Assembly: GCA_017654935.2 (NCBI GenBank)
Contig: CM065697.1
Coordinates: 46,409,693-46,473,692 of the forward strand
Source: Phymorhynchus buccinoides
Lineage: Eukaryota; Mollusca; Gastropoda; Neogastropoda; Raphitomidae
Reading direction: 5' to 3'
Length of the DNA stretch: 64,000 bases
Of the stretch, positions 13,303 through 24,195 are shown in pieces. Position 1 is the stretch's first letter, and each line of letters starts with the position of its first letter. The position numbers and the translations under genes are program-made. A model generated the notes under the pieces. The model saw only the letters and a program-made list of their open reading frames with translations. It did not search any database and was not told the DNA's origin.

Positions 13303-13465
13303 GGGGATACCGGGGGGTCTTTCGTACTAGTTCCTCCACCTTTTGGAAGTTCTGTGCATGTAACTTCCTCTAATGTCACTTTCTTTGACTCTGCCTTTTC
13401 CCTTTGCTTACTGTCGTCTGCTATCTTTCTATCTTACTGGTCCATTCTCCTGCCTTTTTTTGGCT
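13303..13465 (-). repeat. Dispersed repeat R1 (copy)
   Basis: Family R1 is recognised by GGGGATACCGGGGGGTCTTT, CTTCTGGAAGTTCTGTGC and CTTTGACTCTGCCTTTTCCC. Full copies end on one side in a GAAGAAGAA-type tail after GGCCATATGGCC. This copy is truncated. Others lie at 21700, 26278, 29818, 33290, 49986, 51880, 55030, 56740, 57545, 59745 and 61985. Confidence 0.75.
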
Positions 13466-15769
13466 CACGTCGTTTTTTAAAACAAAGTGAGTCTATAGTA
13501 TCGTACATGTTCGGTTGTGTGTCTGTGTGTATGTATGTGTGTGTGTGTGTGTTGCGTCCGTGGCCCCGACCTTTAACCTTAACTCAAACCTTAACGTTGT
13601 AATTTTCTCTAAACATATAAGGCGTTAGAGGGTTAAAGTTAGCAGGATACTTGATTTTGACGTGAGCCTTCAAGTCACGACGATCAAAGCAGTCAGATAC
13701 ATTGATAAAGAACAAAATAAAGATAATAATTTGTTGCAGAGATTACTGTTGTGCAACCTTCACCTTGACTCAGTCACACTCTTCAAACTAAAGAAGACTC
13801 TCACTCTCCACTGAAACTTTAACGTTGTCATTTTCTCAAAAAAACATAAGATGTTAGAGGGTTAAAGTTAGCAGGATACTTGATTTTGACGTGAGCCTTC
13901 AAGTCATGGCGATCAAAGCAGTCAGATACATCGGTAAGGAACAAAAGAAAGAAAATCATTTGTTGCAGAGATTACTGTAACTGTTGTGTTGTACCGAGTA
14001 GGAGATACATACTGGAAAGAAGACTCTCCATTAGATATACAAAAACGCTCTTTAAAAAGAAACACAAGACTTCAGGTGTGTACAAATAGGTACATTTTAA
14101 CGTCGTCAACTTATATTTTCTGTAACAAATGGATGTACCGAGTGTGTGCGTTGACGGCCCGGTTGTTTAGCTTTATTTGCGCCTTTGAGTAACGGTTGTT
14201 CATGTTCAACTGCACATCATCTCTGCGCATAACTTCCGGCAACAAGGCCTAGGCCTAGAGTCCATGCCTTACCTCATAATCAAGACGACGTACTTAACAT
14301 TTAGCCCACATTCATTTCAGTCTTGAAAAAAAAATACGGAAAATCCATGGTTCGTCGATTTCACTGCCTTCGACGTACGAATCCTTTGTTAGGCCTAGAC
14401 GATTGATCACCATGAGCAAAGACTGTACAGGGGAAGATAAACATGGATGAGCTTGCTGGCTGTGACCTTTGCTTTGTGGCAGAGAGGGGGGGGGGGGGGG
14501 GATTAACGAAACGAAAATAAAATATTAGGACTAATATAAAATATCTTACAGAAATGTAGATGATGTGGAACAAGTTTTCATCGCATGAACAATCAGTTTA
14601 AAACAGTAACAGATCACGCAACTTCAATTATTAATTTTCTAAGAGTAAGAGGCTTAGACCCACAGGCAAAGACTAGGCCTACTACAGGTGTCCGTAGATC
14701 CCCCTTACCCCGGTGGGGGTGGGGGGGGGGGGGGGGGATTGGTCACTATGTTTTTTTCTGAAAGCTTGGTCAATATGCTTTTCAATTTTACTTGTTTGCC
14801 AAAAATAAAAATAGGGCTCCACTATGTTACATGCGCATACATATAATTAAATTTTAAAGAAAGGGGTAGGGGTGCATAGAAATAATTTTAATTTACACAG
14901 TAAAATAAAAATTAATTCTGTTTTCAGATGCACAAGTGTCTACATAACAGTATTCTCTCTATACAGGCATGGGAATTGTCATGGGAATTCCCATGCCTGC
15001 TATAGTAATAACAATCAGACGTGAGCCTTGCAGGCTTTGCCTCTTGTCTATACATTCTTACAAAGATTGTGGGAAAAAAGAATAAAATCTCATTAGAAAA
15101 GAAAAAACATAAAAGGAACTAAAAGATTGGAATGTAATTTATTTAAAACAATAATGTATTAATTTTCCTCACAGTAAACACACACACGCACACACACAAC
15201 ACACACACACACACACAATATTCTTCTGAACAAGATCTCTGCTAAGACCAAATAATTAGGAATGATATATTAGCTTAGGCCTAGAGGTATATTTGGTCAA
15301 TCTGTACAGTAGTATGTGTATGTGAGTTTGTGAGCGTGCGTGCGTGCGTGTGTGTATGTCTGTCCGTATGTATCAATGCCTGTGTGTGTATGTGTGTGAG
15401 AGAGACAGAGAGAGAGACAGAGTCTGTTGTTTATGTCTGTGTGAATGTAACTGAATAATAAATCGTTTAAACCAGAGAGACGGAGAGAGAGAGACAGATA
15501 AGAGACAGAGAGAGAGAAGAGGGAGGTGCATGAAATGTTGGGAACGGGAAGGGACCCAAAATATGTGAAAGCTTGGGGTGACTTGGAGAGGGTGGGGGTT
15601 TGGGGTAGGGTGAGGGTGAACAAATGAATGCGATAATAGAAATGGTGGGAAAGAAGGCAGTTCTTAATGTTTTGATAGTCGCTTGTATCGACCCTACTTA
15701 TGTTCAATGTTTTTGCGAAGCATGATTTGTCATTATGTCATTTTTCCTTAGTTTTGTTTCCATTTTTCA

Positions 15770-15890
15770 TGCATGCAAATGTGTTTCTTTGATTGTATTG
15801 TGCTTGTACGAGACCACACTGTAATTTCACCTAACGTGATAATAAAGTATCTTTGACTTTGACTTTGACACACACACACACACACAAAAA
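15770..15890 (+). repeat. Retroelement 3' tail with CA repeat
   Basis: The sequence AATAAAGTATC followed by three TTTGAC units and then CA repeats resembles the 3' end of a non-LTR retroelement. A related tail (AATAAAATTTTGACTTGACTTGAC, then CA repeats) lies at 49130-49160. Confidence 0.5.
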
Positions 15891-16182
15891 AAATACTTCG
15901 CGTCGTAATCATTTCCGGGAGTTTTGGGGAGTTCCGGGAGTTTTGGGGAGTTCCGGTATTCAGGGGTACCCACCACGGTCACGTTTGCCAACTTCTCTTG
16001 CGGTTGAGCTGTGCGAACATTGTTCGATCGACATCGCCTGAGGAACGTCAAAGCCTTTTATTTCTACGAACATTTTGTTAGAAAAGGTCATTGAACGCAG
16101 TGCGCTTGAAAAAAAACCCCACAACATAGGCATTTATTTCAACCAATAAAAAAGCGACATGGCTTTTTTTTATGTTGAACAG

Positions 16183-16326
16183 TCTCGCGATAGGCCTAGC
16201 CTAGCACGTGTGTTGTTCGAGAAACTATTGGCTGGAAAAAACCGGAAACGACAACAGAACGCCATCTGTCTCTAGTGCGTGCTTAATCGGTGCATCAACG
16301 ACCCCTTTCAGTACTCTATTGAGCTG
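16183..16326 (+). promoter_or_regulatory. Candidate promoter and 5' UTR exon of p190 RhoGAP
   Basis: TCTCGCGA at 16183-16190 matches a known metazoan core-promoter motif. An inverted CCAAT box (ATTGG, 16227) and CCGGAA follow. A strong donor, CTG|GTGAGTAC, sits at 16326/16327, so a non-coding first exon could end there. This is the only promoter-like stretch between the small gene and the first visible p190 exon. No transcript evidence is available. Confidence 0.35.
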
Positions 16327-16638
16327 GTGAGTACCCAACATTAATTAGATTCTTTGAGCGAAACTAGATCGGCAATAGAAAGAAACAGACAATTTTTTTT
16401 TAAAGCAGAAGTTGGGTTGATAGTGCGTGTTTGCTAGTTCATAAACATTTCTATCAAACTGTCAAGGGCAGTAATTCGGAGTTTGGCGTTGACTCATTCG
16501 AAGCGTAGCTTTGCTTGTGCGCTACGTAAAATGCTATCAAGTAATCAACTACGAAGGTTTGTCGTTCAGATTCATTTTGAAAGGAAGAGTATTTTTCATG
16601 TATTGTTGTTATGTGCTGCTTTTTGTAATTAAGCCAAC

Positions 16639-17138
16639 NNNNNNNNNNNNNNNNNNNNNNNNNNNNNNNNNNNNNNNNNNNNNNNNNNNNNNNNNNNNNN
16701 NNNNNNNNNNNNNNNNNNNNNNNNNNNNNNNNNNNNNNNNNNNNNNNNNNNNNNNNNNNNNNNNNNNNNNNNNNNNNNNNNNNNNNNNNNNNNNNNNNNN
16801 NNNNNNNNNNNNNNNNNNNNNNNNNNNNNNNNNNNNNNNNNNNNNNNNNNNNNNNNNNNNNNNNNNNNNNNNNNNNNNNNNNNNNNNNNNNNNNNNNNNN
16901 NNNNNNNNNNNNNNNNNNNNNNNNNNNNNNNNNNNNNNNNNNNNNNNNNNNNNNNNNNNNNNNNNNNNNNNNNNNNNNNNNNNNNNNNNNNNNNNNNNNN
17001 NNNNNNNNNNNNNNNNNNNNNNNNNNNNNNNNNNNNNNNNNNNNNNNNNNNNNNNNNNNNNNNNNNNNNNNNNNNNNNNNNNNNNNNNNNNNNNNNNNNN
17101 NNNNNNNNNNNNNNNNNNNNNNNNNNNNNNNNNNNNNN
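16639..17138. other. Assembly gap (500 N)
   Basis: Exactly 500 N, so probably a placeholder of unknown size. The missing first coding exon of p190 RhoGAP (initiator Met and P-loop) could lie here. ORFs drawn across the gap are meaningless. Confidence 0.98.
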
Positions 17139-17188
17139 TTAAACGAAACAAATAAAAAACTACAGTACTCGCCTTGGCTTGGCATTAA

Positions 17189-17515
17189 CCCTTTCACTGC
17201 CAACGTCATATTTTTGAACCACAATGATTTAACACCCATGTCATTAACCCTTTCGCCGCCAGACATTATTTCAGCCAAAAAATGTTTGATTGAAATTACC
17301 TGGTTAGAGAACAAAATGCATTTACAGTATTGGGGTTTTTTCTGGGTCACATATAAACTAAAGTCTATCCTTACTTCCAAAAAAAAAAAACAAACAAACA
17401 AAACATAATAGGGTCTTTGGATAATAGACCCAGATTTGATGCTTTTTTTTAGTGACATAGGTGTTAAATCACTTGTGGTGCTAAAATGCGAATTTGACGG
17501 TGAAAGGCGTTAAAA
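17189..17515. mobile_element. MITE family R2 (TTAACCCTTTC ends)
   Basis: Starts TTAACCCTTTCACTGCCA and ends with the inverse GTGAAAGGCGTTAA. The internal text includes AACACCCATGTCA and TTTGATGC. Related copies: 33467-33712, 37171-37577, 48155-48380 and a broken one at 49555-49975. A cousin with TTAACCCCTTGACTGCCA ends is at 23007-23215. Confidence 0.7.
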
Positions 17516-17744
17516 ACATTGGAGATTTTCATCAGGTCTGTTAAAAGTGTTATCTAATTATTTTTGTGTTCTTGAATTTTGGTGTGTTAAGGCATAGGCC
17601 TTTTTTAAACATATAGAAACAGTAATCTACAATATTTCAGACAAAATCATTTCTTTACACTATATGTAAATTTATTGTGATAATTTTGGCTAAAAAATGT
17701 CGTTCGCGAAAGGTTAAGGCTTGATTGTGTCACAATTGACATAG

Positions 17745-18010
17745 GCTAGAACACAAGGCTACATCAAAATGGTGTTATGCTCTAAATAAGTATGCGGGGA
17801 TTGTCTTTAGCCATGACAAGCTCCTAGCATAACATGCATCAGTCTCCAAAATTCTCATGAAGTCGAGATGATGGAAGACTGCACACGTGGCGGGGTAATC
17901 AAAAACGGTCACCACACACCCATAATGTTCTCATCCCTAGCTAGTGCACTTGTACCATAGTGTTCAAGTACATCGGCTGTTGGGATGATCCCTGGAGTCT
18001 TTTAGCCAGA
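17745..18010 (-). repeat. Dispersed repeat, inverted partner of 7490-7775
   Basis: Reverse complement similarity to the sequence just upstream of exon 3 of the small gene, with several indels. It lies in the p190 intron before the first visible exon. Confidence 0.65.
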
Positions 18011-18029
18011 AGTTTCAAATGCTTAGAAA

Positions 18030-18385
18030 AACTTACTAAGGTGAGGATCCCCAGCCATGCACACAAACAAAACACACAAAAAAGGAGAAATGAAAAAAGA
18101 TTACGGGGTTTTTTTCACTTCAGGTTTAGACGTAGGGAAGTGGTAGATCAGACCTTTTTTTTTTTATAGACTTTATATAGAAAAACTTCTACACAGATTA
18201 GTTCCCCATAACAAACCACTACAAAAGCAAAGTCAGAGGCCAAATTGTGGTCTAAGGGAGTGAAGCGAGTTTAGAAGTGACCAAGCGCACACAGATTTAC
18301 TTCCCTTGAAGCAAATGCATCAAATTGACAGCTATCTATTAATTCTGGACATATATGGCCGGAACGACTTGAATGAGTTAACAGG
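18030..18385 (+). repeat. Dispersed repeat R3
   Basis: Contains GTAGATCAGACCTTTTTTTT, CTACAAAAGCAAAGTCAGAG and GGGAGTGAAGCGAGTTTAGA. Copies also lie at 38330-38690 (same strand) and 47388-47715 (opposite strand). About 350 bp, AT-rich, no coding capacity. It ends 50 bp before the first visible p190 exon. Confidence 0.75.
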
Positions 18386-18435
18386 GAGGGAGTCTTCGAC
18401 TGTACATGCTTTTGTGGTCTGTGATTTTCCCACAG

Positions 18436-18715
18436 GTTGCGGACAAATACCACAGCGAACACATCTCCGTGCTAAGCCAGAGCGATTTTGCGGGTCGTGT
18501 GATCAACAATGACCACTTTCTGTACTGGGGGGACGTGACAAAGACGGATGACGGCAACAACTACTCTTTCCACCTCATCGAGCAGACCGAGTTCATTGAT
18601 GACGTGTCCTTCCAGCCCTTCAAGACCGGCCGCACCGAGGCCTACAAATCGAGATGTACCGCCGTGAGGGTACAGTCCGCTGAGAAACTAATGTACATCT
18701 GCAAGGATCAGCTGG
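18436..18715 (+). CDS. ARHGAP35: p190 RhoGAP, visible exon 1: GTPase-like domain
   Basis: Acceptor TTTTCCCACAG, then 93 codons plus one base, ending at the donor CTGG|GTAAG. Encodes the early part of the N-terminal GTPase-like domain, with hallmarks ISVLSQSDFAGRVINNDHFL, FHLIEQTEFIDD and SAEKLMYICKDQLG that align well with vertebrate p190. The P-loop that should come first is missing, so at least one upstream coding exon exists. Decayed copies of the 3' end of this exon and its donor follow in the intron. Confidence 0.93.
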
Positions 18716-19182
18716 GTAAGCGATGGATTTGTATGGCATGTGTGTGTGTGTGTATGACTGTGTGTGTGTGTACACTGAGGCTAACAAATCGAGATGCACC
18801 GCCGTGAGGGTACAGTCCGCCGAGAAACTCATGTACATCTGCAAGCATTTCTATGACGCTAGTGTGTGTGTTGACTGTATGTGTGTGTGTGACTGTGTGT
18901 GTGTGTGTATGTGTATGTGCACTGAGGCTAACAAGTTGAGATGTACTACTGTGTGAGTACAGTCTGCTGTGAAACTCATGTACATCTGCAAAGATCAGCT
19001 GGGTAAGCGATGAATTTCTATGGCACTAGTGTGTGTACGTGTGTTCTTCAGTTTAACGTCCTTCCACTAAAGGTGATTCAGACAAGATTCCGTGTGTGTG
19101 TGCGTGCGTGCGTGCGTGTGTGCGTGCAAACTCTTGTACATCTGCAAGGATCAGCTGGGTAAGTAAGTAGTGGATTAGGGTA

Positions 19183-19376
19183 TGTACACATACATGTGGA
19201 GATTCTGTGCGGAAACCCGTGCACAATCATATAAATAAGTAAAAGAAAGAAGGGAGAAGATTTGCACACTTGTCCGTATTTCTCCTAATCCGTACATTTT
19301 TACCCTTCTTTCTGTTGCTTACTTATGGGTTTGCTTACGGAACTTACGCGTCTAATGTGTACCCGCCCTTATGCTG
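19183..19376. mobile_element. MITE with GTGCGGAAA-type arms
   Basis: An imperfect palindrome containing GAGATTCTGTGCGGAAACCC and AGTAAAAGAAAGAAGGGA with inverse counterparts on the right. A better preserved relative is at 61442-61663 and a weak one at 52437-52565. Confidence 0.6.
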
Positions 19377-19557
19377 TAATGTCATGTAGCGCAATGTACT
19401 GTGATGTAATGAAAGGTAACAGAACTGTAGACGTGTAAGCCGCTTCATGTCACTGAAGCCTACAGGATGCGGGGAGTCACTATGCACGTACAGTCTCTGC
19501 TGAGGAATTCATGTACATCAGATCAGCTGGGTAAGTGGGTACATTTCAGGGTAACTA

Positions 19558-19932
19558 TTTTGTACCGTAATTCACAGACTGCAAGCCACTTCGTAATATA
19601 AGCCACACCCCTTACTTTTAAAATTAAAAACCAAAAAGTAACGCATAAGCCGCGGATGCACGATATCCGCTTCCGGTTGAGTCTAGAGTTGATTGCGGGT
19701 GTGTTGACTGCCAAAACGAAAGCGAAACAGATTGTCATTTTGTGAAAAATATACCGAAATCAAGATGATTTTTTTTGTCATCAACCGTGAACAAGGCCAC
19801 ACATCAAAGGTCTGAATCAAGGATGCCGTTGAGTTTACTTTCACTTTCGGTAACGTTTAGGCGGGGGCACAGTACTAGCCGCAGCGGGGGGTGTAAAAAA
19901 AAGTTGCGGCTTATAGTCCGCCAATTACGGTA
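19558..19932. mobile_element. MITE with ACCGTAATT ends
   Basis: Begins TACCGTAATTCACAGACTGC and ends TTATAGTCCGCCAATTACGG, forming imperfect terminal inverted repeats. The pattern (rows of AAGCC at one end, GGCTTATAG at the other) is widespread in animal genomes. It is related to the elements at 24196-24373 and 37903-38077. Confidence 0.75.
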
Positions 19933-20420
19933 ATGTAATGTAGATTGCACTGAGGCCTGCAAGTCGAGGCGTACAATTGTGCGTGTTCAGTCCGCTGAGA
20001 AACTCGTGTACATCTGCAAGGATCAGCTGGGTAAGCGATAGAGGGAGTGGGGTGTGTGGAATGATGAAGGAATGGAGGCTTGGGTGAAAGTAGTGCAGGC
20101 ATGCTCCTGAAATCAGGATTGAAAAAGCTGGTAGAAAGAGTCTTCAGGATTGGCCATCTTGTCATCCGGAACCACGGTCTTATAATATCAAACATTTCTG
20201 CCTGAAAAACTGATGGCAGATTAAAACAAGATGATAGATATATGCAATTTTAGCACTATCCCCACCCATCCTGTATTACAGACGCACACACACATTGGAT
20301 TTTTTAAATTTTATAATGTCATCACTTCAGGATTGGGAAGATTCAGAGCGTTGTTTTCAGGATTGAGAGAATGTTTTACTTTCACCCATGATTTTATCTT
20401 TGTGGATACAAGTACATGAT

Positions 20421-21451
20421 CAGGGCTCCCAAGACAAGGGGTCCCAGGGACTCCTTCACTTACAGCATAGAGGGTCCTAGAGGCGGGATAGAGGGTCCCA
20501 GTGGCATTGCGAATGCTAAAAAGAGTTTTTCTAGTGCATCCCTGGGACCCCGGGCACTTTCTTTTAGAGGGTCCTTGAGAATGTTAGTGCTTCATAGACC
20601 CCCAAATGGGGGTCCAGTGTTGATTCTAGAGCGCGTCCTGGCCGAAATTGCGCGAAATTTACGGTGATGACGCCTAAATAAAAAGCCAGTGCGTCCCCTG
20701 TGACGCTAGAAAAAAACTTCGGACGCGTTTTTAAACCACCAATGCGACATTACAAAATTCCACTGCTACTTTGCGTATAGCCAGTAAGCCGGAAATGAGT
20801 AATTCTCTTTCGCGCCATTGGATGTCAATGCTTTAGTTTAGCCAATCACGAGTTGAGTTGAGCGTAGCGCGTCCGAGTGTGAAGATGGAGTAGAGTGGCA
20901 ATCATGAAGCGAACGTCAACACTGTTTGATTTTGCCTTCAAGTCGTCCAAAACACCTAAAGTGTCCGACTCGGAAGAATCTGGCCCAACATCTATTGTGA
21001 ATGAAGATACGGCTGCAGTAACGGAAGATTCGGGACCAACATCCAATGCAATTCCAAATGACGACGAACTTGAGATTGCCGACGGCGATGTTTCTGTGAC
21101 TGAGCTGCCAAGTGACGCAGTGGCGATGATCATGAGGAGGTTCAAAAGAAAACCAGTGCCAGTGGTGATACTCGCATCAAAACAAGAACGTTTCAGAAAA
21201 GCTGGCTTAAAAAATGGCCGTGGTTAGAAAATTGAGACGACGGCATGAGGTGCTTGATTTGTTTAAGTCATGTTTGTTGAGTCATATTAAATTATGCATG
21301 GGGAGATATCTCATAAAATCTGTTTGTCTTCTGGGACCCCATTTTTTTGACCATGAAGAGTCCCTAGGACCCTCTTTTTTCATCTTTAGGGGTCCTTGGA
21401 CCCCCTTTTCTAAAGGTCTAGAATCAACACTGGTTGTCCCTGGGAGCCCTG
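20421..21451 (+). pseudogene. hAT-type transposon remnant 1
   Basis: Terminal inverted repeats CAGGGCTCCCA / TGGGAGCCCTG bound about 1.03 kb. Inside, an ORF from 20904 begins MKRTSTLFDFAF and continues with an acidic Ser/Thr-rich stretch. Around 21188-21230 another frame reads TFQKSWLKKWPWLEN, a stop, then DDGMRCLICLS. The FQxxWL..xPWL..C..C pattern is the N-terminal zinc-finger region of a hAT transposase group. The frameshift, in-frame stop and missing catalytic part show it is dead. A 220-bp deletion derivative lies at 53561-53778. Confidence 0.75.
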
Positions 21452-21536
21452 ATCGGCTGATGATTATGGTGCCATTTCCCCCATTTTGTCACCAGTGAGG
21501 AATACTGACCCCTGTGCGTGTGTGTGTTGCTTTCAG

Positions 21537-21628
21537 GAATGGAGACGGACATTTCCTATGAGCAGAAGCTGATGCCAGAGGGACGACTGACCATCGACGG
21601 CTTTCTGTGCTGCTTTGACGTCAGCCAG
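21537..21628 (+). CDS. ARHGAP35: p190 RhoGAP, visible exon 2
   Basis: Acceptor GTTGCTTTCAG; two bases complete a Gly codon, then METDISYEQKLMPEGRLTID and GFLCCFDVSQ, ending at CAG|GTCAGT (phase 0). It corresponds to the central beta-strand and DVS segment of the N-terminal GTPase-like domain, matching the vertebrate order directly after DQLG. Confidence 0.92.
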
Positions 21629-21699
21629 GTCAGTGGTCAGCATTGCTGTCTTCTTTGTCCTTTTTGTCTTCTTTTTTTCTCTTCTTCTTCCTTCTTCTT

Positions 21700-21980
21700 C
21701 TTCTGTGTTCCCAGGCCATATGGCCATAAGGGGTAAGGTCTCCCCGCTGCATTCAGCTGACATATTCCGATTTTGGAGGAGCTCAAAGGAGATTGTTAGG
21801 AAAAAAGCAGGAGAATGGGCCAATAAATCTGAAATATAGTAGATGGTAGAAAGCAAAGGGAAAAGGCAGAGTCAACGAGAGGGACAGATTAGAGGAAGTT
21901 ACAAGCACAGAATTTCCAGAAGGTGGGGGAACTATTTGTACAAAAGAGACCCCCCCCCCCCCCCCCCCCACCCCCTTGGA
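21700..21980 (+). repeat. Dispersed repeat R1 (copy) ending in a C-run
   Basis: Starts after CTTCTTCTTCTTCTG with TTCCCAGGCCATATGGCC, contains GGAGGAGCTCAAAGG and AAAGGGAAAAGGCAGAGTC, and ends at a run of about 20 C. Orientation is opposite to the copy at 13303. Confidence 0.75.
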
Positions 21981-22297
21981 CTTGGCTAGATTAAATTGTA
22001 TCGGACAGTGAGATCTGTGTAGGCGAGTTGCGAAAAATATGATGTGGCAGGCAATTGTTTTGGAGTACTTGATGATACCGTTGGCTACGTTTTTTTGTTT
22101 TGGGCCCAATCACCTCCCTGTGTGTGTGTGTGAGAGATACACAGGTTTGTATATGACCTCAATGCACCAGAGGAGGCAACTGCTATCCTTAAAACCTGGG
22201 TTGAATTTTGTTAATTGAGACATTTTTGTCCTAAGTCATTGCATGAAATGCACAATCTGTGTTGTTTTCACTGGGTTCCACGGCGATGAAAATAAAA

Positions 22298-22961
22298 CAG
22301 ACCTGCCTACTGCTATGATTTGGCCGTAGCAGCTACGAAAAATAAAGCTTTGCTACGGAGCTACGGCAACCTTAACATTGCTGCGGAAGAAAAAAAATGC
22401 CGCTGCATTTTATTTTTGCTTATGCCGTTCCCGGTTTGGTCTGTTTCTAAGAGCAGACGCCGTGTCACGCGCGATAACCTAGTCACTTCTGTTTTTAGCA
22501 AAGTGACTGCGCATGCGTTCTTATTACTTTCTCTGAAAAAAATGTCGGACTCCAGCAGCAGCAGCGATTCGGGAGATGTTTCAAACGAAGAAAAACGAAC
22601 CCAAACCAGAAAACGAAAATCATCGGGCACACCATCTTGTTCTAAGAAAAAACATCGGCCTGCCGCACAAGTTTTCAAAATAGCTTACACGGAGGAGTGG
22701 CCTTGCATCATCAGAAGTTGACTCAGTGCGAACCATGCTCACTGCAGTGCAACCTCTGCCGTGCGGACTTCTCTGTGAATCATGGCGGTAGAGACGATTG
22801 CCGTCAACACGTTCAATCAGCGAAACATAAGCAGTGCGTTTCGGCTCAGGATGAGAACAAATCGATTGCCGTCGTTTGTGGATGCTACGAAAAAATTTGC
22901 CATGCTACTGAAAATTGATGGCTGGGCTACTGATTGGGAAAATTCCAAGTAGGCAGGTTTG
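22298..22961 (+). pseudogene. hAT-type transposon remnant 2 with BED-like finger
   Basis: Ends CAGACCTGCCTAC and AGTAGGCAGGTTTG form imperfect terminal inverted repeats around 660 bp. An ORF from 22541 starts MSDSSSSSDSGDVSNEEKR; after a frameshift near 22700 it reads CNLCRADFSVNHGGRDDCRQ and HVQSAKHKQC. The C-x2-C...H-x4-H spacing with a DFS.xHGG core is typical of zinc fingers in hAT transposases. No catalytic region remains. Confidence 0.75.
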
Positions 22962-23006
22962 ATAAAAAATAAATGGAATTCGTCACCTCCTTACTCCTTG
23001 CCACCT

Positions 23007-23215
23007 TAACCCCTTGACTGCCAGGGAAAGTCAAAGAAAAAATCGTTGGGCAAATCATGCCATAAAAAAGACAACTGATAAGAGACAATCTGGAAAAATG
23101 GTCTGGGGATATGGACCTCTTGACTGTGCAAGAGCAAAAGCCAGCATATCAGGGTTATTCCTCTTCATCTGATCAGGTCAGTACGTGATACGTTGGTGGC
23201 AGTCAAGGGGTTAAA
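23007..23215. mobile_element. MITE with TTAACCCCTTGACTGCCA ends
   Basis: About 205 bp with the inverse end TGGCAGTCAAGGGGTTAA. No coding sequence. It lies in the intron between visible exons 2 and 3. Confidence 0.8.
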
Positions 23216-23324
23216 GACAAGGAAAAACCTCTGCAGTGTGGTGTGTTAGCATTGTTGCTTGTGTGTGTGTGTTTTGAGTCAATATTCATATTATTATAGC
23301 ATACACGCTTATTGTTTTCACCAG

Positions 23325-23642
23325 GTCCCTCAGCGATCAACAGAAAAACAGGTGGAATTCGTCACCTCCTTGCTCCTCACCGCCCTGAAGACGAAGAAAC
23401 CCGTGGTGCTCGTCTCCACCAAGCAGGATGAAGCCGACGAGCAGATTGTGCGTGAGTTGTCTACCCTGCTGGGCCGCCGCGACCTGAAGGGCGTGGTGCA
23501 GTGCGTGGAAACCTCGGCCCACGAGAACGTGAACATCGAGGCGGCATTCATGCTGCTGGCGCACCTCATCGACCGGTCCAAGCCGAGGTTCAAGATTCTG
23601 TCCTACGTGGAGGCGGCACGACAACGCAGAGAAATATGCCAG
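23325..23642 (+). CDS. ARHGAP35: p190 RhoGAP, visible exon 3: end of GTPase-like domain
   Basis: Acceptor TTGTTTTCACCAG, 106 codons in phase 0, donor CAG|GTGAGT. It carries the G4-like motif in KKPVVLVSTKQDEAD (TKxD) and the G5-like ETSA in CVETSAHENVNIEAAFMLLA. Then LIDRSKPRFKILSYVEAARQ leads toward the first FF domain. GC content and codon use are clearly higher than in the surrounding intron. Strong match to vertebrate p190. Confidence 0.95.
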
Positions 23643-23650
23643 GTGAGTTA

Positions 23651-23830
23651 GTACAGTGGAACCTCCCTTATCAGACCTTCAAAAATCATCCAAAATGAGG
23701 TCTTATGAGGGAGGGGTCTTATACGGGAGGTAATTTTAATACTTACAAAGAAGGGCAATGTCTCAGAGAAGTAGGTCTTCTGTGGGAGGGAGTCTTATAA
23801 TGGGAGGTCTTATAAGGAGGTTCCACTGTA
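23651..23830. mobile_element. MITE family R4 (ACAGTGGAACCTCCCTT ends)
   Basis: TACAGTGGAACCTCCCTTAT at the left and the inverse AGGTTCCACTGTA at the right, with TA at both edges. Other copies are at 37645-38224 (carrying a nested element) and 50387-50550. The ends resemble pogo/Tigger-type MITEs. Confidence 0.8.
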
Positions 23831-24195
23831 TTTTGTTTGATTTTATTTGCTGTTGTTATCCCAGGTGCTCTTTTCCCGACATGGCTTAGATTTGGCAGTC
23901 TATTCTATCATCCTTGCCATTGGCATTTTCCGTTCTTTTTTATTCAGGCATGCTTCCTTTCTGTAGTTCCAGCTTTTGATAAGGCAGATATTTGCTGGGC
24001 GGAAGTTTATTGAGGTTACCGTTTTGAGAAAACAAGTTTTCGAAAATGCTCAAGATTTGGTTATAAAGTGTCTTCGATCATCCGTAGCTAGAGGGCAGTC
24101 ATTTATGAATTGTTTTCCTCTCAATTCAGTTAGTATCTGATAACGTTATCTACTTCCAGAGCTCTTGACTGATAACAGAAAGGACATATTTTGTA

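Larger units (their letters stand above)
12650..15987. mobile_element. 3.3-kb stretch bounded by inverted repeats
   Basis: The sequence near 12650-12730 (GTGACCACGGTCGGTATCCC followed by runs of ACTCCCC) is repeated in inverse near 15905-15987. Inside are a 165-bp direct duplication (about 13590-13745 and 13825-13985), part of a dispersed repeat (13303-13465), poly-G runs at 14488 and 14722, and a perfect palindrome at 14965-14999. No transposase ORF is visible. It may be a non-autonomous DNA transposon or two unrelated copies. Confidence 0.45.
18770..20042. repeat. Decayed copies of the exon 1 donor region
   Basis: Diverged copies of the last 30-80 nt of visible exon 1 plus its donor lie near 18770-18850, 18917-19015, 19128-19160, 19458-19535 and 19945-20035. 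They share CATCTGCAAGGATCAGCTGG and GGTAAG. Spacing is irregular, and MITEs (19183-19376 and 19558-19932) lie between them, so these are the oldest of the boundary duplications. In-frame stops and indels make most copies unusable as coding exons. Confidence 0.8.

Noticed and set aside
16454..17458. 334-codon ORF on the - strand and its partners
   Set aside because: It runs through the 500-N gap; the reading frame is undefined.
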